DNA from: Pseudomonas bananamidigenes
GTDB taxonomy: Bacteria; Pseudomonadota; Gammaproteobacteria; Pseudomonadales; Pseudomonadaceae
NCBI RefSeq assembly: GCF_001679645.1
Contig: NZ_LRUN01000056.1
Span: 1-55,256, forward strand
DNA length: 55,256 nt
Reading direction: 5' to 3'
Positions within the stretch are counted from its first letter, which is position 1. Each line of letters starts with the position of its first letter. This document shows, in pieces, positions 34,130-42,941 of the stretch. The position numbers were made by a program, and so were the translations under genes. The notes under the pieces were generated by a model. The model made no database searches and was not told the DNA's origin. It saw nothing but the letters and a program-made list of their open reading frames with translations.

Positions 34130-34861
34130 ATGAGTGACAAGGATAAACAGCCGTTGGCTGCGTCGGCGCCAGCCGTCCCCGGGGCGGCATCCGCCGATGC
34201 AGCACTGCGACATATCGTCGACGGCTTTTTGCATTTTCATCATGAGGTCTTTCCGCAGCAGGAAGAACTCTTCAAGAAACTCGCCACGGCCCAGTCGCCA
34301 CGGGCGATGTTCATCACCTGCGCCGACTCGCGCATCGTTCCCGAACTGATCACCCAGAGTTCCCCCGGCGATCTGTTCGTGACCCGCAATGTCGGTAACG
34401 TCGTTCCACCTTACGGCCAGATGAACGGCGGCGTTTCCACCGCCATCGAGTACGCGGTACTGGCGCTTGGCGTGCAGCACATCATCATCTGCGGCCACTC
34501 CGACTGCGGCGCCATGCGCGCGGTACTCAACCCGGGCAGTCTGGAAAAGATGCCGACGGTCAAAGCCTGGCTGCGTCACGCCGAAGTCGCGAAAACCATG
34601 GTGCACGACAACTGCCACTGCACCGACGAAAAAGAGAGCATGCCGATCCTCACCGAGGAGAACGTCATCGCCCAATTGCAGCACTTGCGTACCCATCCTT
34701 CGGTAGCCTCGCGCATGGCGAACGGTCATCTGTTCATCCATGGCTGGGTCTACAACATCGAAACCAGCGAAATCAAAGCTTACGACGCGGATCAGGGATG
34801 CTTCCGACCGCTCGACGGCAGCCATCCGATTCCGGTGGCGACGCCCAAAGCGCGCTTCTGA
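34130..34861 (+). CDS. Beta-class carbonic anhydrase
   Basis: A 243-residue zinc enzyme interconverting CO2 and bicarbonate. The zinc ligands and dyad are seen: C64, D66, R68 in FITCADSRIVPEL, and H123, C126 in IIICGHSDCGAMRAVL. NVGNVVPP is also typical. The N-terminal 25 residues are low-complexity (Ala/Pro) and may be disordered. The next gene is a SulP anion carrier, a recurring pairing that suggests bicarbonate uptake or efflux. Confidence 0.94.
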   Translation: MSDKDKQPLAASAPAVPGAASADAALRHIVDGFLHFHHEVFPQQEELFKKLATAQSPRAMFITCADSRIVPELITQSSPGDLFVTRNVGNVVPPYGQMNGGVSTAIEYAVLALGVQHIIICGHSDCGAMRAVLNPGSLEKMPTVKAWLRHAEVAKTMVHDNCHCTDEKESMPILTEENVIAQLQHLRTHPSVASRMANGHLFIHGWVYNIETSEIKAYDADQGCFRPLDGSHPIPVATPKARF

Positions 34862-34944
34862 ATCCTCCTAAATATCCGTGTGGCCGGCCGCTGTTTCGGC
34901 GGCCAGGCCTGGCCACGCCTGAAAAAAGCTTCGGGAGAATCATC

Positions 34945-36471
34945 ATGCGTGCGGCTCAATTGAAAGCGGTGTTGCCACGGGAGCTGCTGGCTTCGGTGGT
35001 GGTGTTTCTGGTTGCCCTGCCATTGTGCATGGGCATTGCGATTGCTTCAGGGGTACCGCCGGCCAAAGGGTTGATCACCGGGATCATCGGCGGGCTGGTG
35101 GTGGGCTGGCTGGCGGGGTCGCCGTTGCAGGTCAGCGGGCCGGCGGCGGGACTGGCGGTGCTGGTGTTCGAACTGGTGCGCCAGCACGGGATCGAGATGC
35201 TCGGCCCGATTTTGCTGCTGGCGGGCTTTCTGCAACTGGTGGCCGGACGCCTGAAGCTCGGCTGCTGGTTCCGGGTTACGGCACCAGCGGTGGTGTACGG
35301 CATGCTTGCCGGGATTGGCGTGCTGATCGTGCTTTCACAGGTGCATGTGATGCTCGATGCAGCGCCGAAACCCTCCGGGCTCGACAACCTCACAGCGTTT
35401 CCCGGGGCGGTGGCGCAGGCCTTGCCGTCCTTTGGCTGGCAGGCCGGGTTGCTGGGGCTGTCGACCATCGCCGTGATGTGGCTTTGGGAGAAATTACGGC
35501 CACAGTCACTGCGCTTCATTCCGGGCGCGTTGCTCGGTGTCGGCTTGGCGACTGGTGCCAGTCTGCTGCTGGCGTTGCAGGTCAAACGGGTCGAAGTACC
35601 GGCGAACCTTGCCGAAGCCATCGACTGGCTGACACCGACGGACTTGCTGAACCTGGCCGATCCGTCTGTGCTGATCGCCGCGTTTGCCGTGGCCTTCATC
35701 GCCAGCGCCGAAACCCTGCTGTCCGCCGCTGCGGTAGATCGCATGCACAGCGGCCCGCGTTCGGACTTCGACCGCGAACTGTCGGCGCAAGGGGTCGGCA
35801 ACATGCTCTGCGGGCTGGTCGGCGCCCTGCCGATGACCGGGGTGATCGTGCGCAGTTCGGCCAACGTCCAGGCCGGTGCGACCACGCGCTATTCGACGAT
35901 TTTCCATGGCCTGTGGCTGCTGGCCTTCGTGCTGTTGCTGTCGAGTCTGCTGCAAAGCATTCCGGTGGCGAGTCTGGCCGGGGTGCTGGTCTACACCGGT
36001 TTCAAACTGGTAGACCTGAAAGCCTTTCGCGGCCTGGGACGTTATGGCCGGATGCCGATGTTCACCTACGCCGCAACGGCGCTGGCGATCATTTTCACCG
36101 ACCTGTTGACCGGCGTGCTGATCGGTTTCGGCCTGACTCTGGTGAAACTGGCGTTCAAGGCTTCGCGGCTGAAGATCAACCTGATCGATCTGCCGCAGGA
36201 GGGGGAAATGGAGTTGCGGCTGGTGGGTGCGGCGACATTCCTCAAGGTGCCGGCGCTGACTCAGGTGCTGGGCAGTATTGCGCCGGGCACGACGGTGCAT
36301 GTGCCGCTCAATAATCTGAGCTACATCGACCATTCCTGTCTGGAACTGCTGGAAGAATGGGGTCGGGCCAATGCGGCCAAAGGGTCGAAGCTGTTGATCG
36401 AGTCGCGGGGATTGAAGCGCAGGCTCGAGGGACGGGTTCGCACCACCACCGGCATCGGTGCGGCAGGCTGA
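34945..36471 (+). CDS. SulP-family anion transporter
   Basis: A 508-residue membrane protein with about 10-12 helices (residues 15-430) and a short STAS-like C-terminal domain (LSYIDHSCLELLEEWGRAN). The SulP/SLC26 core is visible in VVVFLVALPLCMGIAIASGVPPAKGLITGIIGGLVVGWLAGSPLQVSGPAAGLAVLVF and in ASAETLLSAAAVDR. Sulfate, bicarbonate or other anions are possible; the carbonic anhydrase just upstream (83 bases) points to bicarbonate. ATG 34945 after GGGAGAATC was chosen; the frame back to 34798 overlaps the carbonic anhydrase. Confidence 0.9.
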   Translation: MRAAQLKAVLPRELLASVVVFLVALPLCMGIAIASGVPPAKGLITGIIGGLVVGWLAGSPLQVSGPAAGLAVLVFELVRQHGIEMLGPILLLAGFLQLVAGRLKLGCWFRVTAPAVVYGMLAGIGVLIVLSQVHVMLDAAPKPSGLDNLTAFPGAVAQALPSFGWQAGLLGLSTIAVMWLWEKLRPQSLRFIPGALLGVGLATGASLLLALQVKRVEVPANLAEAIDWLTPTDLLNLADPSVLIAAFAVAFIASAETLLSAAAVDRMHSGPRSDFDRELSAQGVGNMLCGLVGALPMTGVIVRSSANVQAGATTRYSTIFHGLWLLAFVLLLSSLLQSIPVASLAGVLVYTGFKLVDLKAFRGLGRYGRMPMFTYAATALAIIFTDLLTGVLIGFGLTLVKLAFKASRLKINLIDLPQEGEMELRLVGAATFLKVPALTQVLGSIAPGTTVHVPLNNLSYIDHSCLELLEEWGRANAAKGSKLLIESRGLKRRLEGRVRTTTGIGAAG

Positions 36472-36479
36472 AAACACCT

Positions 36480-36505
36480 GGGGGAACAGAGCAATCTGTT
36501 CCCCC
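36480..36505. terminator. Hairpin between convergent SulP gene and 36523-37155
   Basis: Perfect 10-bp stem GGGGGAACAG..CTGTTCCCCC (36480-36489, 36496-36505) without a T run on either strand. Confidence 0.4.
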
Positions 36506-36522
36506 AATCGTTTGCGCAGAGA

Positions 36523-37155
36523 TCAAGCCGCAGGCTGATCCAGCTCCAGGCCCACGCCCAGGCGGCGGCTCATGCACGGCCAGCGTTTCCATGCCGCACC
36601 GGTGTCCGGGCTGCTGAGTTTTTCGCGGTAGGCTTCCACCGACTCCAGTGCAAAGCTGTCGTCGTCGAGCATGCTGTCCACCGCGTGGTGCACCACTTCA
36701 TCGAGTTGATTGGCAAATTCCTCACCGAGCAACTGGTGAGCAATCAGATTGGCGACCGTCATGTCCAGGGGAATCAGTGGCTGGCCGAAATGCTTGATGT
36801 ACAGGTCGTTGACCTCTTCGACAAAGCGGTGGGCCAGATAGGCCTCGTCCAGCAGACTGTCCAGACCGACCGGCGGCTGGAGAAAGTACTGCTCGGCGAT
36901 TTTCAGCACCGGTTTGATCTGTGACTCGATTCCCGCTTCCCTGGCGACTTCATTGGCTGCATCCAGCAGGTCTGGCACTTCATCGATGTAGGCGGCGACA
37001 AAACGCGTCAACACGCCGTTGGCGTCGGTTTCCGGCAACTGGATGGCCGGGTGCAGGTGTTGCAGTTGGTTTTCCAGCTGACGGGTCAGCTTTCCGGTTT
37101 CGATCTCGTGTTGTCGGGCTATGTGGATCTGCTCGCGCAATGCGGCGGTGTTCAT
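36523..37155 (-). CDS. Hypothetical protein of the PA0104 type
   Basis: A 210-residue soluble protein of unknown function, mostly alpha-helical and acidic. The N-terminus (MNTAALREQIHIARQHEIETGKLTRQLENQLQ) looks like a short coiled coil. No catalytic motif or signal peptide is apparent. In P. aeruginosa a protein of this kind sits between the SulP gene and coxB, as here. ATG 37155 follows CCTGGAG; the extension to 37230 is not protein-like. Confidence 0.72.
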   Translation of the reverse strand: MNTAALREQIHIARQHEIETGKLTRQLENQLQHLHPAIQLPETDANGVLTRFVAAYIDEVPDLLDAANEVAREAGIESQIKPVLKIAEQYFLQPPVGLDSLLDEAYLAHRFVEEVNDLYIKHFGQPLIPLDMTVANLIAHQLLGEEFANQLDEVVHHAVDSMLDDDSFALESVEAYREKLSSPDTGAAWKRWPCMSRRLGVGLELDQPAA

Positions 37156-37376
37156 GAAAACTCCAGGAAACAAGGCAATGAAATAGGGAAGACATAACTT
37201 AGCTGGCTTACGAAAAATGCTAAGACGCATTTGTCATAATTATTTCATCCTTGATACACCTGCGTTATATCGGTTTGCCACCACTCGTCTGCATCCTTCT
37301 CCATTCGTGCCGTGGAACGCAAGTGCCAGCCGTTTCATCCGATTTACGCCCGCACATTGCATTTTTCAGCCGCTGT

Positions 37377-37383
37377 CTATACT
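37377..37383 (+). promoter_or_regulatory. Candidate sigmaS -10 element of the cox operon
   Basis: CTATACT matches the extended -10 preferred by RpoS; a TTGCAT lies 15 bases upstream as a poor -35. The aa3 oxidase genes of P. aeruginosa are known to depend on RpoS. It implies a leader of about 136 bases before coxB. Confidence 0.45.
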
Positions 37384-37405
37384 CGCCATTGAATGGAGTT
37401 AGCTG

Positions 37406-37459
37406 ATGACGCCCGACTGCACCCGCAGCAAGGCCCGGCAATTCAAGTTCGTAGTCTGA
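37406..37459 (+). CDS. Possible 17-residue upstream peptide in the coxB leader
   Basis: ATG at 37406 with GGAG seven bases upstream, stop at 37457-37459; the peptide reads MTPDCTRSKARQFKFVV. It is positioned like a leader peptide or upstream frame of the cox mRNA. Too short for statistical support; conservation is the only real test. Confidence 0.2.
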   Translation: MTPDCTRSKARQFKFVV

Positions 37460-37525
37460 TGCAGCCGCTCCCTTGCCGCAGGCGTTACGCCTCCGGGATA
37501 ACAAGAACGATAAGGGGAACCCGCA

Positions 37526-38653
37526 ATGATGCGACATCCACACGTCTGGATGGGCCTCCTGTTGTGGTCGATTTTCAGCCAGGCCAACGCGGCCTGGACT
37601 GTGAATATGGCGCCTGGAGCGACTGAAATCAGTCACGCAGTATTCGACCTGCACATGACCATTTTCTGGATCTGTGTGGTGATCGGGATCATCGTCTTCG
37701 GCGCCATGTTCTGGTCGATGATGGTGCACCGCCGTTCTACCGGACAGGTCGCCGCAAAATTCCACGAAAGCACCACCGTCGAGATCCTCTGGACCGTCGT
37801 CCCGCTGCTGATCCTGATCGCGATGGCCGTTCCGGCGACTGCCACGCTGATTCGCATGTACGACACCAGCGAGCCGGATATCGATATCCAGATCACTGGT
37901 TACCAGTGGAAGTGGCACTACAAATACCTGGGCCAGGACGTCGAGTTCTTCAGCAACCTCGCCACGCCTGCCGAACAGATTCACAACAAGGAAGCCAAGG
38001 GCGAGCATTACCTGCTCGAGGTCGACAAGCCACTGGTGCTGCCGATCGGCGCCAAGGTGCGCTTTCTCGTCACCTCCGCCGACGTGATCCACTCCTGGTG
38101 GGTGCCGGCCTTCGCGGTCAAGCGCGATGCAATCCCCGGGTTCGTCAACGAAGCGTGGACCCGCATCGACAAGCCCGGCATCTACCGTGGCCAGTGCGCC
38201 GAGCTGTGCGGCAAGGATCACGGTTTCATGCCGATCGTGGTCGACGTCAAGGAGAAGGCCGACTACGAGAAATGGCTGGCCGACCGCAAGGCCGAAGCGG
38301 CGCAGCTCAAGGAGCTGACCAGCAAGGAGTGGACCCTCGACGAGCTCAAGGAGCGCGGCGACAAGATCTACCACACCACCTGTGTGGCCTGTCACCAGGC
38401 CGAAGGTCAGGGCCTGCCGCCGATGTTCCCGGCGCTCAAGGGCTCGCCGATTGCCACCGGGCCGAAAGCCGATCACCTGCACCGCGTGTACTTCGGCAAA
38501 CCGGGCACCGCCATGGCGGCCTTCGGCAAGCAACTTTCGGAAGTCGATATCGCAGCGGTCGTGACCTACGAACGTAACGCCTGGGGCAACAACAAGGGCG
38601 ACATGGTCACGCCAAAAGAAGTGCTGGAGTTGAAACAGGCGGAAAGCAAATGA
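37526..38653 (+). CDS. coxB: Cytochrome c oxidase subunit II (caa3-like with fused cytochrome c)
   Basis: A 375-residue subunit that accepts electrons at the CuA centre. Signal-like N-terminus, two membrane helices (residues about 40-60 and 85-105), the CuA domain with CAELCGKDHGFM (C224, C228) and the HSWW motif, and a C-terminal cytochrome c domain with CVACH (C286, C289, H290). The fused haem makes it a caa3-type subunit. First gene of the cox operon; AAGGGG precedes the ATG. Confidence 0.95.
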   Translation: MMRHPHVWMGLLLWSIFSQANAAWTVNMAPGATEISHAVFDLHMTIFWICVVIGIIVFGAMFWSMMVHRRSTGQVAAKFHESTTVEILWTVVPLLILIAMAVPATATLIRMYDTSEPDIDIQITGYQWKWHYKYLGQDVEFFSNLATPAEQIHNKEAKGEHYLLEVDKPLVLPIGAKVRFLVTSADVIHSWWVPAFAVKRDAIPGFVNEAWTRIDKPGIYRGQCAELCGKDHGFMPIVVDVKEKADYEKWLADRKAEAAQLKELTSKEWTLDELKERGDKIYHTTCVACHQAEGQGLPPMFPALKGSPIATGPKADHLHRVYFGKPGTAMAAFGKQLSEVDIAAVVTYERNAWGNNKGDMVTPKEVLELKQAESK

Positions 38654-38680
38654 GCCGGTCTATTGCGTACTGCGTGAACC

Positions 38681-38703
38681 GGCCGGGGCAAGGCGCCCCG
38701 GCC
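38681..38703 (+). other. GC-rich hairpin between coxB and coxA
   Basis: Nine-bp stem GGCCGGGGC/GCCCCGGCC (38681-38689, 38695-38703) with an AAGGC loop, in the 82-base gap. No T run, so more likely an mRNA-stabilising or processing structure than a terminator. Confidence 0.4.
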
Positions 38704-38735
38704 TGCCAAGTCCACTCACTTGAAGGAGACCGGCC

Positions 38736-40322
38736 ATGAGCGCTGTCATCGATGACCACGGTCACGCCGACCACGCCCACGGCCCCGCCAAAGGCCTGAT
38801 GCGCTGGGTGCTGACCACCAACCACAAGGACATCGGCACGCTGTACCTGTGGTTTGCGTTCTGCATGTTCCTGCTCGGCGGCTCGTTCGCCATGGTGATC
38901 CGCGCCGAGCTGTTCCAGCCCGGTCTGCAGATCGTGGAGCCTGCGTTCTTCAATCAGATGACCACCATGCACGGGCTGGTGATGGTCTTCGGTGCCGTGA
39001 TGCCGGCGTTCGTCGGCCTCGCCAACTGGATGATCCCGCTGATGATCGGCGCGCCGGACATGGCCCTGCCACGGATGAACAACTTCAGTTTCTGGCTGCT
39101 GCCGGCGGCATTCCTGCTGCTGGTCTCGACCCTGTTCACCCCCGGTGGCGGGCCGAACTTCGGCTGGACGTTCTACGCACCGCTGTCCACCACCTATGCG
39201 CCGGAAAGCGTGACCTACTTCATCTTCGCCATCCACTTGATGGGGATCAGTTCGATCATGGGCGCGATCAACGTGATTGCCACCATCCTCAACCTGCGCG
39301 CCCCCGGCATGACGTTGATGAAAATGCCACTGTTCGTCTGGACCTGGCTGATCACCGCGTTCCTGCTCATCGCGGTGATGCCGGTGCTGGCCGGTTGCGT
39401 GACGATGATGCTGATGGACATCCACTTCGGCACCAGTTTCTTCAGTGCCGCCGGTGGCGGTGATCCGGTGCTGTTCCAGCACGTATTCTGGTTCTTCGGC
39501 CACCCCGAGGTGTACATCATGATCCTGCCGGCCTTCGGTGCCGTCAGCCAGATCATCCCGACCTTCTCGCGCAAGCCGCTGTTCGGCTACACCTCGATGG
39601 TCTACGCCACGGCGAGCATTGCGTTCCTGTCGTTCATCGTCTGGGCGCACCACATGTTCGTGGTGGGCATTCCGCTGGTGGGCGAGTTGTTCTTCATGTA
39701 CGCGACGATGCTCATCGCGGTGCCGACCGGGGTGAAGGTGTTCAACTGGGCCAGCACCATGTGGCAAGGCTCGTTGACCTTCGAGACACCGATGCTGTTT
39801 GCCGTGGCGTTCGTGATCCTGTTCTCCATCGGCGGCTTCTCCGGGTTGATGCTGGCCATCGCCCCGGCGGACTTCCAGTACCAGGACACCTACTTCGTGG
39901 TTGCGCACTTCCACTACGTGCTGGTGCCGGGAGCGATTTTCGGGATCTTCGCCTCGGCCTACTACTGGCTGCCGAAATGGACCGGCCACATGTACGACGA
40001 AACCCTGGGCAAGCTGCACTTCTGGCTGTCCTTCGTCGGCATGAACCTGACGTTCTTCCCGATGCACTTCGTGGGACTGGCGGGGATGCCCCGGCGGATT
40101 CCGGACTACAACCTGCAGTTCGCCGACTTCAACATGGTCTCGTCGATCGGCGCGTTCATGTTCGGCGCCACGCAGATCTTCTTCCTGTTCATCGTGATCA
40201 AGACCATCCGTGGCGGCGCGCCGGCACCGGCCAAACCCTGGGATGGCGCCGAAGGGCTGGAGTGGAGCGTGCCGTCGCCGGCGCCGTATCACACCTTCAC
40301 TACGCCGCCGGAAGTGAAATGA
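38736..40322 (+). CDS. coxA: Cytochrome c oxidase subunit I
   Basis: A 528-residue catalytic subunit with 12 membrane helices binding haem a, haem a3 and CuB. The TNHKDIGTLYLWFA start, WFFGHPEVYIMILPAFG (CuB His and the cross-linked Tyr), the AHHMF pair and VAHFHYVLVPGAIFG are all present. AAGGAG precedes the ATG. Terminal oxidase of aerobic respiration, pumping protons. Confidence 0.97.
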   Translation: MSAVIDDHGHADHAHGPAKGLMRWVLTTNHKDIGTLYLWFAFCMFLLGGSFAMVIRAELFQPGLQIVEPAFFNQMTTMHGLVMVFGAVMPAFVGLANWMIPLMIGAPDMALPRMNNFSFWLLPAAFLLLVSTLFTPGGGPNFGWTFYAPLSTTYAPESVTYFIFAIHLMGISSIMGAINVIATILNLRAPGMTLMKMPLFVWTWLITAFLLIAVMPVLAGCVTMMLMDIHFGTSFFSAAGGGDPVLFQHVFWFFGHPEVYIMILPAFGAVSQIIPTFSRKPLFGYTSMVYATASIAFLSFIVWAHHMFVVGIPLVGELFFMYATMLIAVPTGVKVFNWASTMWQGSLTFETPMLFAVAFVILFSIGGFSGLMLAIAPADFQYQDTYFVVAHFHYVLVPGAIFGIFASAYYWLPKWTGHMYDETLGKLHFWLSFVGMNLTFFPMHFVGLAGMPRRIPDYNLQFADFNMVSSIGAFMFGATQIFFLFIVIKTIRGGAPAPAKPWDGAEGLEWSVPSPAPYHTFTTPPEVK

Positions 40323-40345
40323 ACACTTTCTGCCTTGTGGAAACT

Positions 40346-40428
40346 CCTGTGGGAGCGGGCTTGCCCGCGATGGCGGCCCGCCTGAAACACCGCGTCGGCT
40401 GCATCGCTGGCAAGCCAGCTCCCACAGG
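40346..40428. repeat. REP-type inverted repeat pair between coxA and ctaG
   Basis: Arms CCTGTGGGAGCGGGCTTGCC... (40346-40371) and its imperfect inverse ATCGCTGGCAAGCCAGCTCCCACAGG-like arm (40403-40428). The GTGGGAGC core and GGCTTGCC are the usual Pseudomonas REP hallmark. It lies inside the cox operon in the 129-base gap. Confidence 0.85.
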
Positions 40429-40451
40429 ATTCTCGGCCGAGGGCAAAGATC

Positions 40452-41003
40452 ATGGCTGACTCGATTTCACTGAAGAAACTGGTGACCCGACTGCTCGGCG
40501 TGGTGGTGGCGATGTTCGTCTTCGGTTTTGCTCTGGTGCCGCTCTATGACGTGATGTGCAAGGCCTTCGGCATCAATGGCAAGACTGCCGGGCAGTACGA
40601 AGGCGAGCAGGTCGTGGATCAGTCGCGGCAGGTGCGGGTGCAGTTCCTGTCGACCAACAATATCGACATGCCGTGGGAGTTTTATCCCAAGCATGACGAA
40701 CTCACAGCCAATCCCGGGGCGGTGAACGAGATGATCTTCGTCGCCCGCAACCCCACCGACAGACCGATGAGCGCCCAGGCCGTGCCGAGCATCGCTCCGA
40801 GTGAAGCGGCGGCGTATTTCCACAAGACCGAATGCTTTTGTTTTACCCAGCAGGTGCTGCAGCCCGGTCAGCAGATCGAGATGCCGGTGCGTTTCATCGT
40901 TGACCGCGACATGCCCAAGGACGTGAAGCACCTGACGCTGTCCTACACGCTGTTCGATATCACCGCCCGACATCCTCCGGTGGCTGCAAACACTGGCGGT
41001 TAA
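40452..41003 (+). CDS. ctaG: Cytochrome c oxidase assembly protein CtaG/Cox11
   Basis: A 183-residue Cox11-family copper chaperone that loads the CuB site of CoxA. One N-terminal membrane helix (LGVVVAMFVFGFALVPLYDVMC), then the periplasmic domain with the copper motif CFCF (C128, C130). The family sequence YDVMCKAFGINGKT is clear. Separated from coxA by a REP pair. Confidence 0.95.
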   Translation: MADSISLKKLVTRLLGVVVAMFVFGFALVPLYDVMCKAFGINGKTAGQYEGEQVVDQSRQVRVQFLSTNNIDMPWEFYPKHDELTANPGAVNEMIFVARNPTDRPMSAQAVPSIAPSEAAAYFHKTECFCFTQQVLQPGQQIEMPVRFIVDRDMPKDVKHLTLSYTLFDITARHPPVAANTGG

Positions 41004-41028
41004 GCGTGCCCGATAAGGAGAACAATAA

Positions 41029-41916
41029 ATGGCAACTCACGAGCACTATTACGTCCCGGCCCAGAGCAAGTGGCCGATCATCGCCACCTTCGGCATGGTC
41101 ATCACTGTCTACGGCCTGGCCACCTGGTTCAACGATCTGAAAGCGGCGCGCCCGGAATCCCACGGGCCGTACATCTTTTTCGTCGGCGGACTGTTGCTGG
41201 CGTACATGCTGTTCGGCTGGTTCGGCGCGGTGATCAAGGAAAGCCGCGCCGGGTTGTACAGCCCGCAGCTGGATCGCTCGTTCCGCTGGGGCATGAGCTG
41301 GTTCATCTTCTCCGAGGTGATGTTCTTCATCGCCTTCTTCGGCGCGCTGTTCTACGTGCGGCACGTCTCCGGCCCGGCACTGGGTGGCGAAGGCACAAAA
41401 GGCATTGCGCACATGCTCTGGCCGAACTTCCAGTTCACCTGGCCGCTGCTGCACACGCCGGATCCGAAACTGTTCCCGCCGCCCAAGGAGGTCATCAGCC
41501 CCTGGGGCCTGCCGCTGGTCAACACCATCCTGCTGGTGAGCTCCAGCGTGACCATCACCATCGCCCATCATGCCCTGAAGAAAGGCCATCGCGGCGCGCT
41601 GAAGCTATGGCTGGCGATTACCGTACTGCTGGGCTGTGGCTTCCTCGCCCTGCAGGCCGAGGAGTACATGCACGCCTATCACGAACTGGGTCTGACCCTC
41701 GGATCGGGGATCTACGGCGCGACGTTCTTCATGCTCACCGGATTCCACGGCGCCCACGTGACCATCGGCACGATCATCCTGTTCGTGATGCTGATGCGGA
41801 TCATGAAGGGCCACTTCGACAACGAGCACCAGTTCGGCTTCGAAGCCGCGAGCTGGTACTGGCACTTCGTCGATGTGGTGTGGATCGGCTTGTTCATCTT
41901 CGTTTACGTGCTCTGA
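41029..41916 (+). CDS. coxC: Cytochrome c oxidase subunit III
   Basis: A 295-residue, seven-helix subunit III that stabilises the oxidase and its proton uptake. The family motifs FFGALFYVRHVSGPAL, LQAEEYMHAYHELGLTLGSGIYGATFFMLTGFHGAHVTIGTI and HQFGFEAASWYWHFVDVVWIGLF are intact. Starts 25 bases after ctaG, with AAGGAG before the ATG. Confidence 0.96.
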   Translation: MATHEHYYVPAQSKWPIIATFGMVITVYGLATWFNDLKAARPESHGPYIFFVGGLLLAYMLFGWFGAVIKESRAGLYSPQLDRSFRWGMSWFIFSEVMFFIAFFGALFYVRHVSGPALGGEGTKGIAHMLWPNFQFTWPLLHTPDPKLFPPPKEVISPWGLPLVNTILLVSSSVTITIAHHALKKGHRGALKLWLAITVLLGCGFLALQAEEYMHAYHELGLTLGSGIYGATFFMLTGFHGAHVTIGTIILFVMLMRIMKGHFDNEHQFGFEAASWYWHFVDVVWIGLFIFVYVL

Positions 41917-41925
41917 AGGATAGAG

Positions 41926-42129
41926 CTACCAAGGCGCGTGCGACACCAGTTGGCCGCTGTAGAAACCCCAGGCAATCAAGCCGACGGTGCAGGCGGCCAA
42001 TGCCACCCGAACACTCAAGGCGATGACCAGGCGATTCGAGCTGCTGTCGTCCTTGACCAGGAAAAACAGGCCGCTGAACAGGCTGATCACCGTGGCAATC
42101 AGCATCAGGACGATCGCTGCTTTGAGCAT
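41926..42129 (-). CDS. Small twin-transmembrane protein (DUF2909-like)
   Basis: A 67-residue protein with two hydrophobic helices (about residues 4-22 and 34-58) joined by KDDSSSNR. It lies on the opposite strand inside the cox cluster, as the corresponding PA0109-type gene does elsewhere; a CcoQ-like or stabilising part in the oxidase is possible but unproved. ATG 42129 follows GGAG. The gene is convergent with coxC and divergent from the SURF1 gene. Confidence 0.82.
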   Translation of the reverse strand: MLKAAIVLMLIATVISLFSGLFFLVKDDSSSNRLVIALSVRVALAACTVGLIAWGFYSGQLVSHAPW

Positions 42130-42200
42130 GGGAAGACTCCGGGGGTACAGGCGATGCAATCAAGTATAGCGGTCGCATTCACTGCTTTTCTGGCGCAGCC

Positions 42201-42941
42201 ATGAAGCGCTTCCGGCCGGGCCTTGTGCCGACGCTGGTGGTTGCCTTGCTGCTGCCGCTGCTGATTTCACTGGGCTTCTGGCAGCTGGGCCGGGGTGCGG
42301 GAAAAACCGCCCTGCTCGCCAGTTATGCCGAGCGTCGGGCCGCCGAACCGATGGCCAGCACCGAGTTGCTGCACAGCACCGATCCTGCCTTTCGCCGGGT
42401 GCATCTGCATGGCCGGTTCGATGCGGCGCACAGCCTGCTGCTGGATAACCGGCAGCGTGACGGCAAGGTCGGTGTCGAATTGCTGCAACCGTTTCAGGAT
42501 CAGCGCACCGGCCTTTGGCTGCTGGTCAATCGCGGCTGGCTGCCATGGCCGGACCGCCGCGTAACCCCGCAATTCAACACGCCGGCCGATGCCGTGAATG
42601 TCGATGCCTGGGTGTACGTCGCCCCCGGCTCGACCTTCCAGCTGCATGCCGACCCGGTCAGCAGCACCTGGCCGCAGACCATCACCGCCGTCGATCCCGC
42701 GAAGTTGTGGAAAAGCCTCGAGCGCGACGGCTTCGCCTATGAGTTACGCGCCGAACCCGGCCCTGCCAGCTATCAGGCCGACTGGCCGGTGGTCGCCATG
42801 GGCCCGGAAAAACATCTCGGCTACGCCGTGCAGTGGTTCGCCATGGCCACCGCCCTGTTCGGTCTCTACCTCTACCTCGGATTGCACAACGCGAAGGAGA
42901 AACACCATGGGAGCGGCCATGAATCCACCCAGCATGTCTGA
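42201..42941 (+). CDS. SURF1-family oxidase assembly protein
   Basis: A 246-residue inner-membrane protein with helices at each end (residues about 8-27 and 210-232). The SURF1 pattern is seen in ISLGFWQLGRGAGKTALL, DPAFRRVHLHGRFDAAHSLLLDNRQRDGKVGVELLQPF and LLVNRGWLPWPDRR. It helps deliver haem A to CoxA. Its end overlaps the next gene by 35 bases. Confidence 0.93.
   Translation: MKRFRPGLVPTLVVALLLPLLISLGFWQLGRGAGKTALLASYAERRAAEPMASTELLHSTDPAFRRVHLHGRFDAAHSLLLDNRQRDGKVGVELLQPFQDQRTGLWLLVNRGWLPWPDRRVTPQFNTPADAVNVDAWVYVAPGSTFQLHADPVSSTWPQTITAVDPAKLWKSLERDGFAYELRAEPGPASYQADWPVVAMGPEKHLGYAVQWFAMATALFGLYLYLGLHNAKEKHHGSGHESTQHV

Larger units (their letters stand above)
37156..37525. other. 370-base divergent control region of coxB
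   Basis: Contains the sigmaS-like -10 (37377-37383), a 136-base coxB leader with a possible 17-codon upstream frame (37406-37459), a small hairpin AGGCGTTACGCCT (37481-37493) and AAGGGG before coxB. The left part near 37200-37260 is A/T-rich and probably holds the promoter of the minus-strand gene. Confidence 0.5.

Noticed and set aside
38607..40292. A 561-codon minus-strand open frame
   Set aside because: Antisense to coxA; repeated charged and His-rich codons are a mirror effect.
42598..42906. Upstream extension of the 42907 gene into SURF1
   Set aside because: It lies in another frame of a confident SURF1 gene; the true start is after AAGGAG at 42907.
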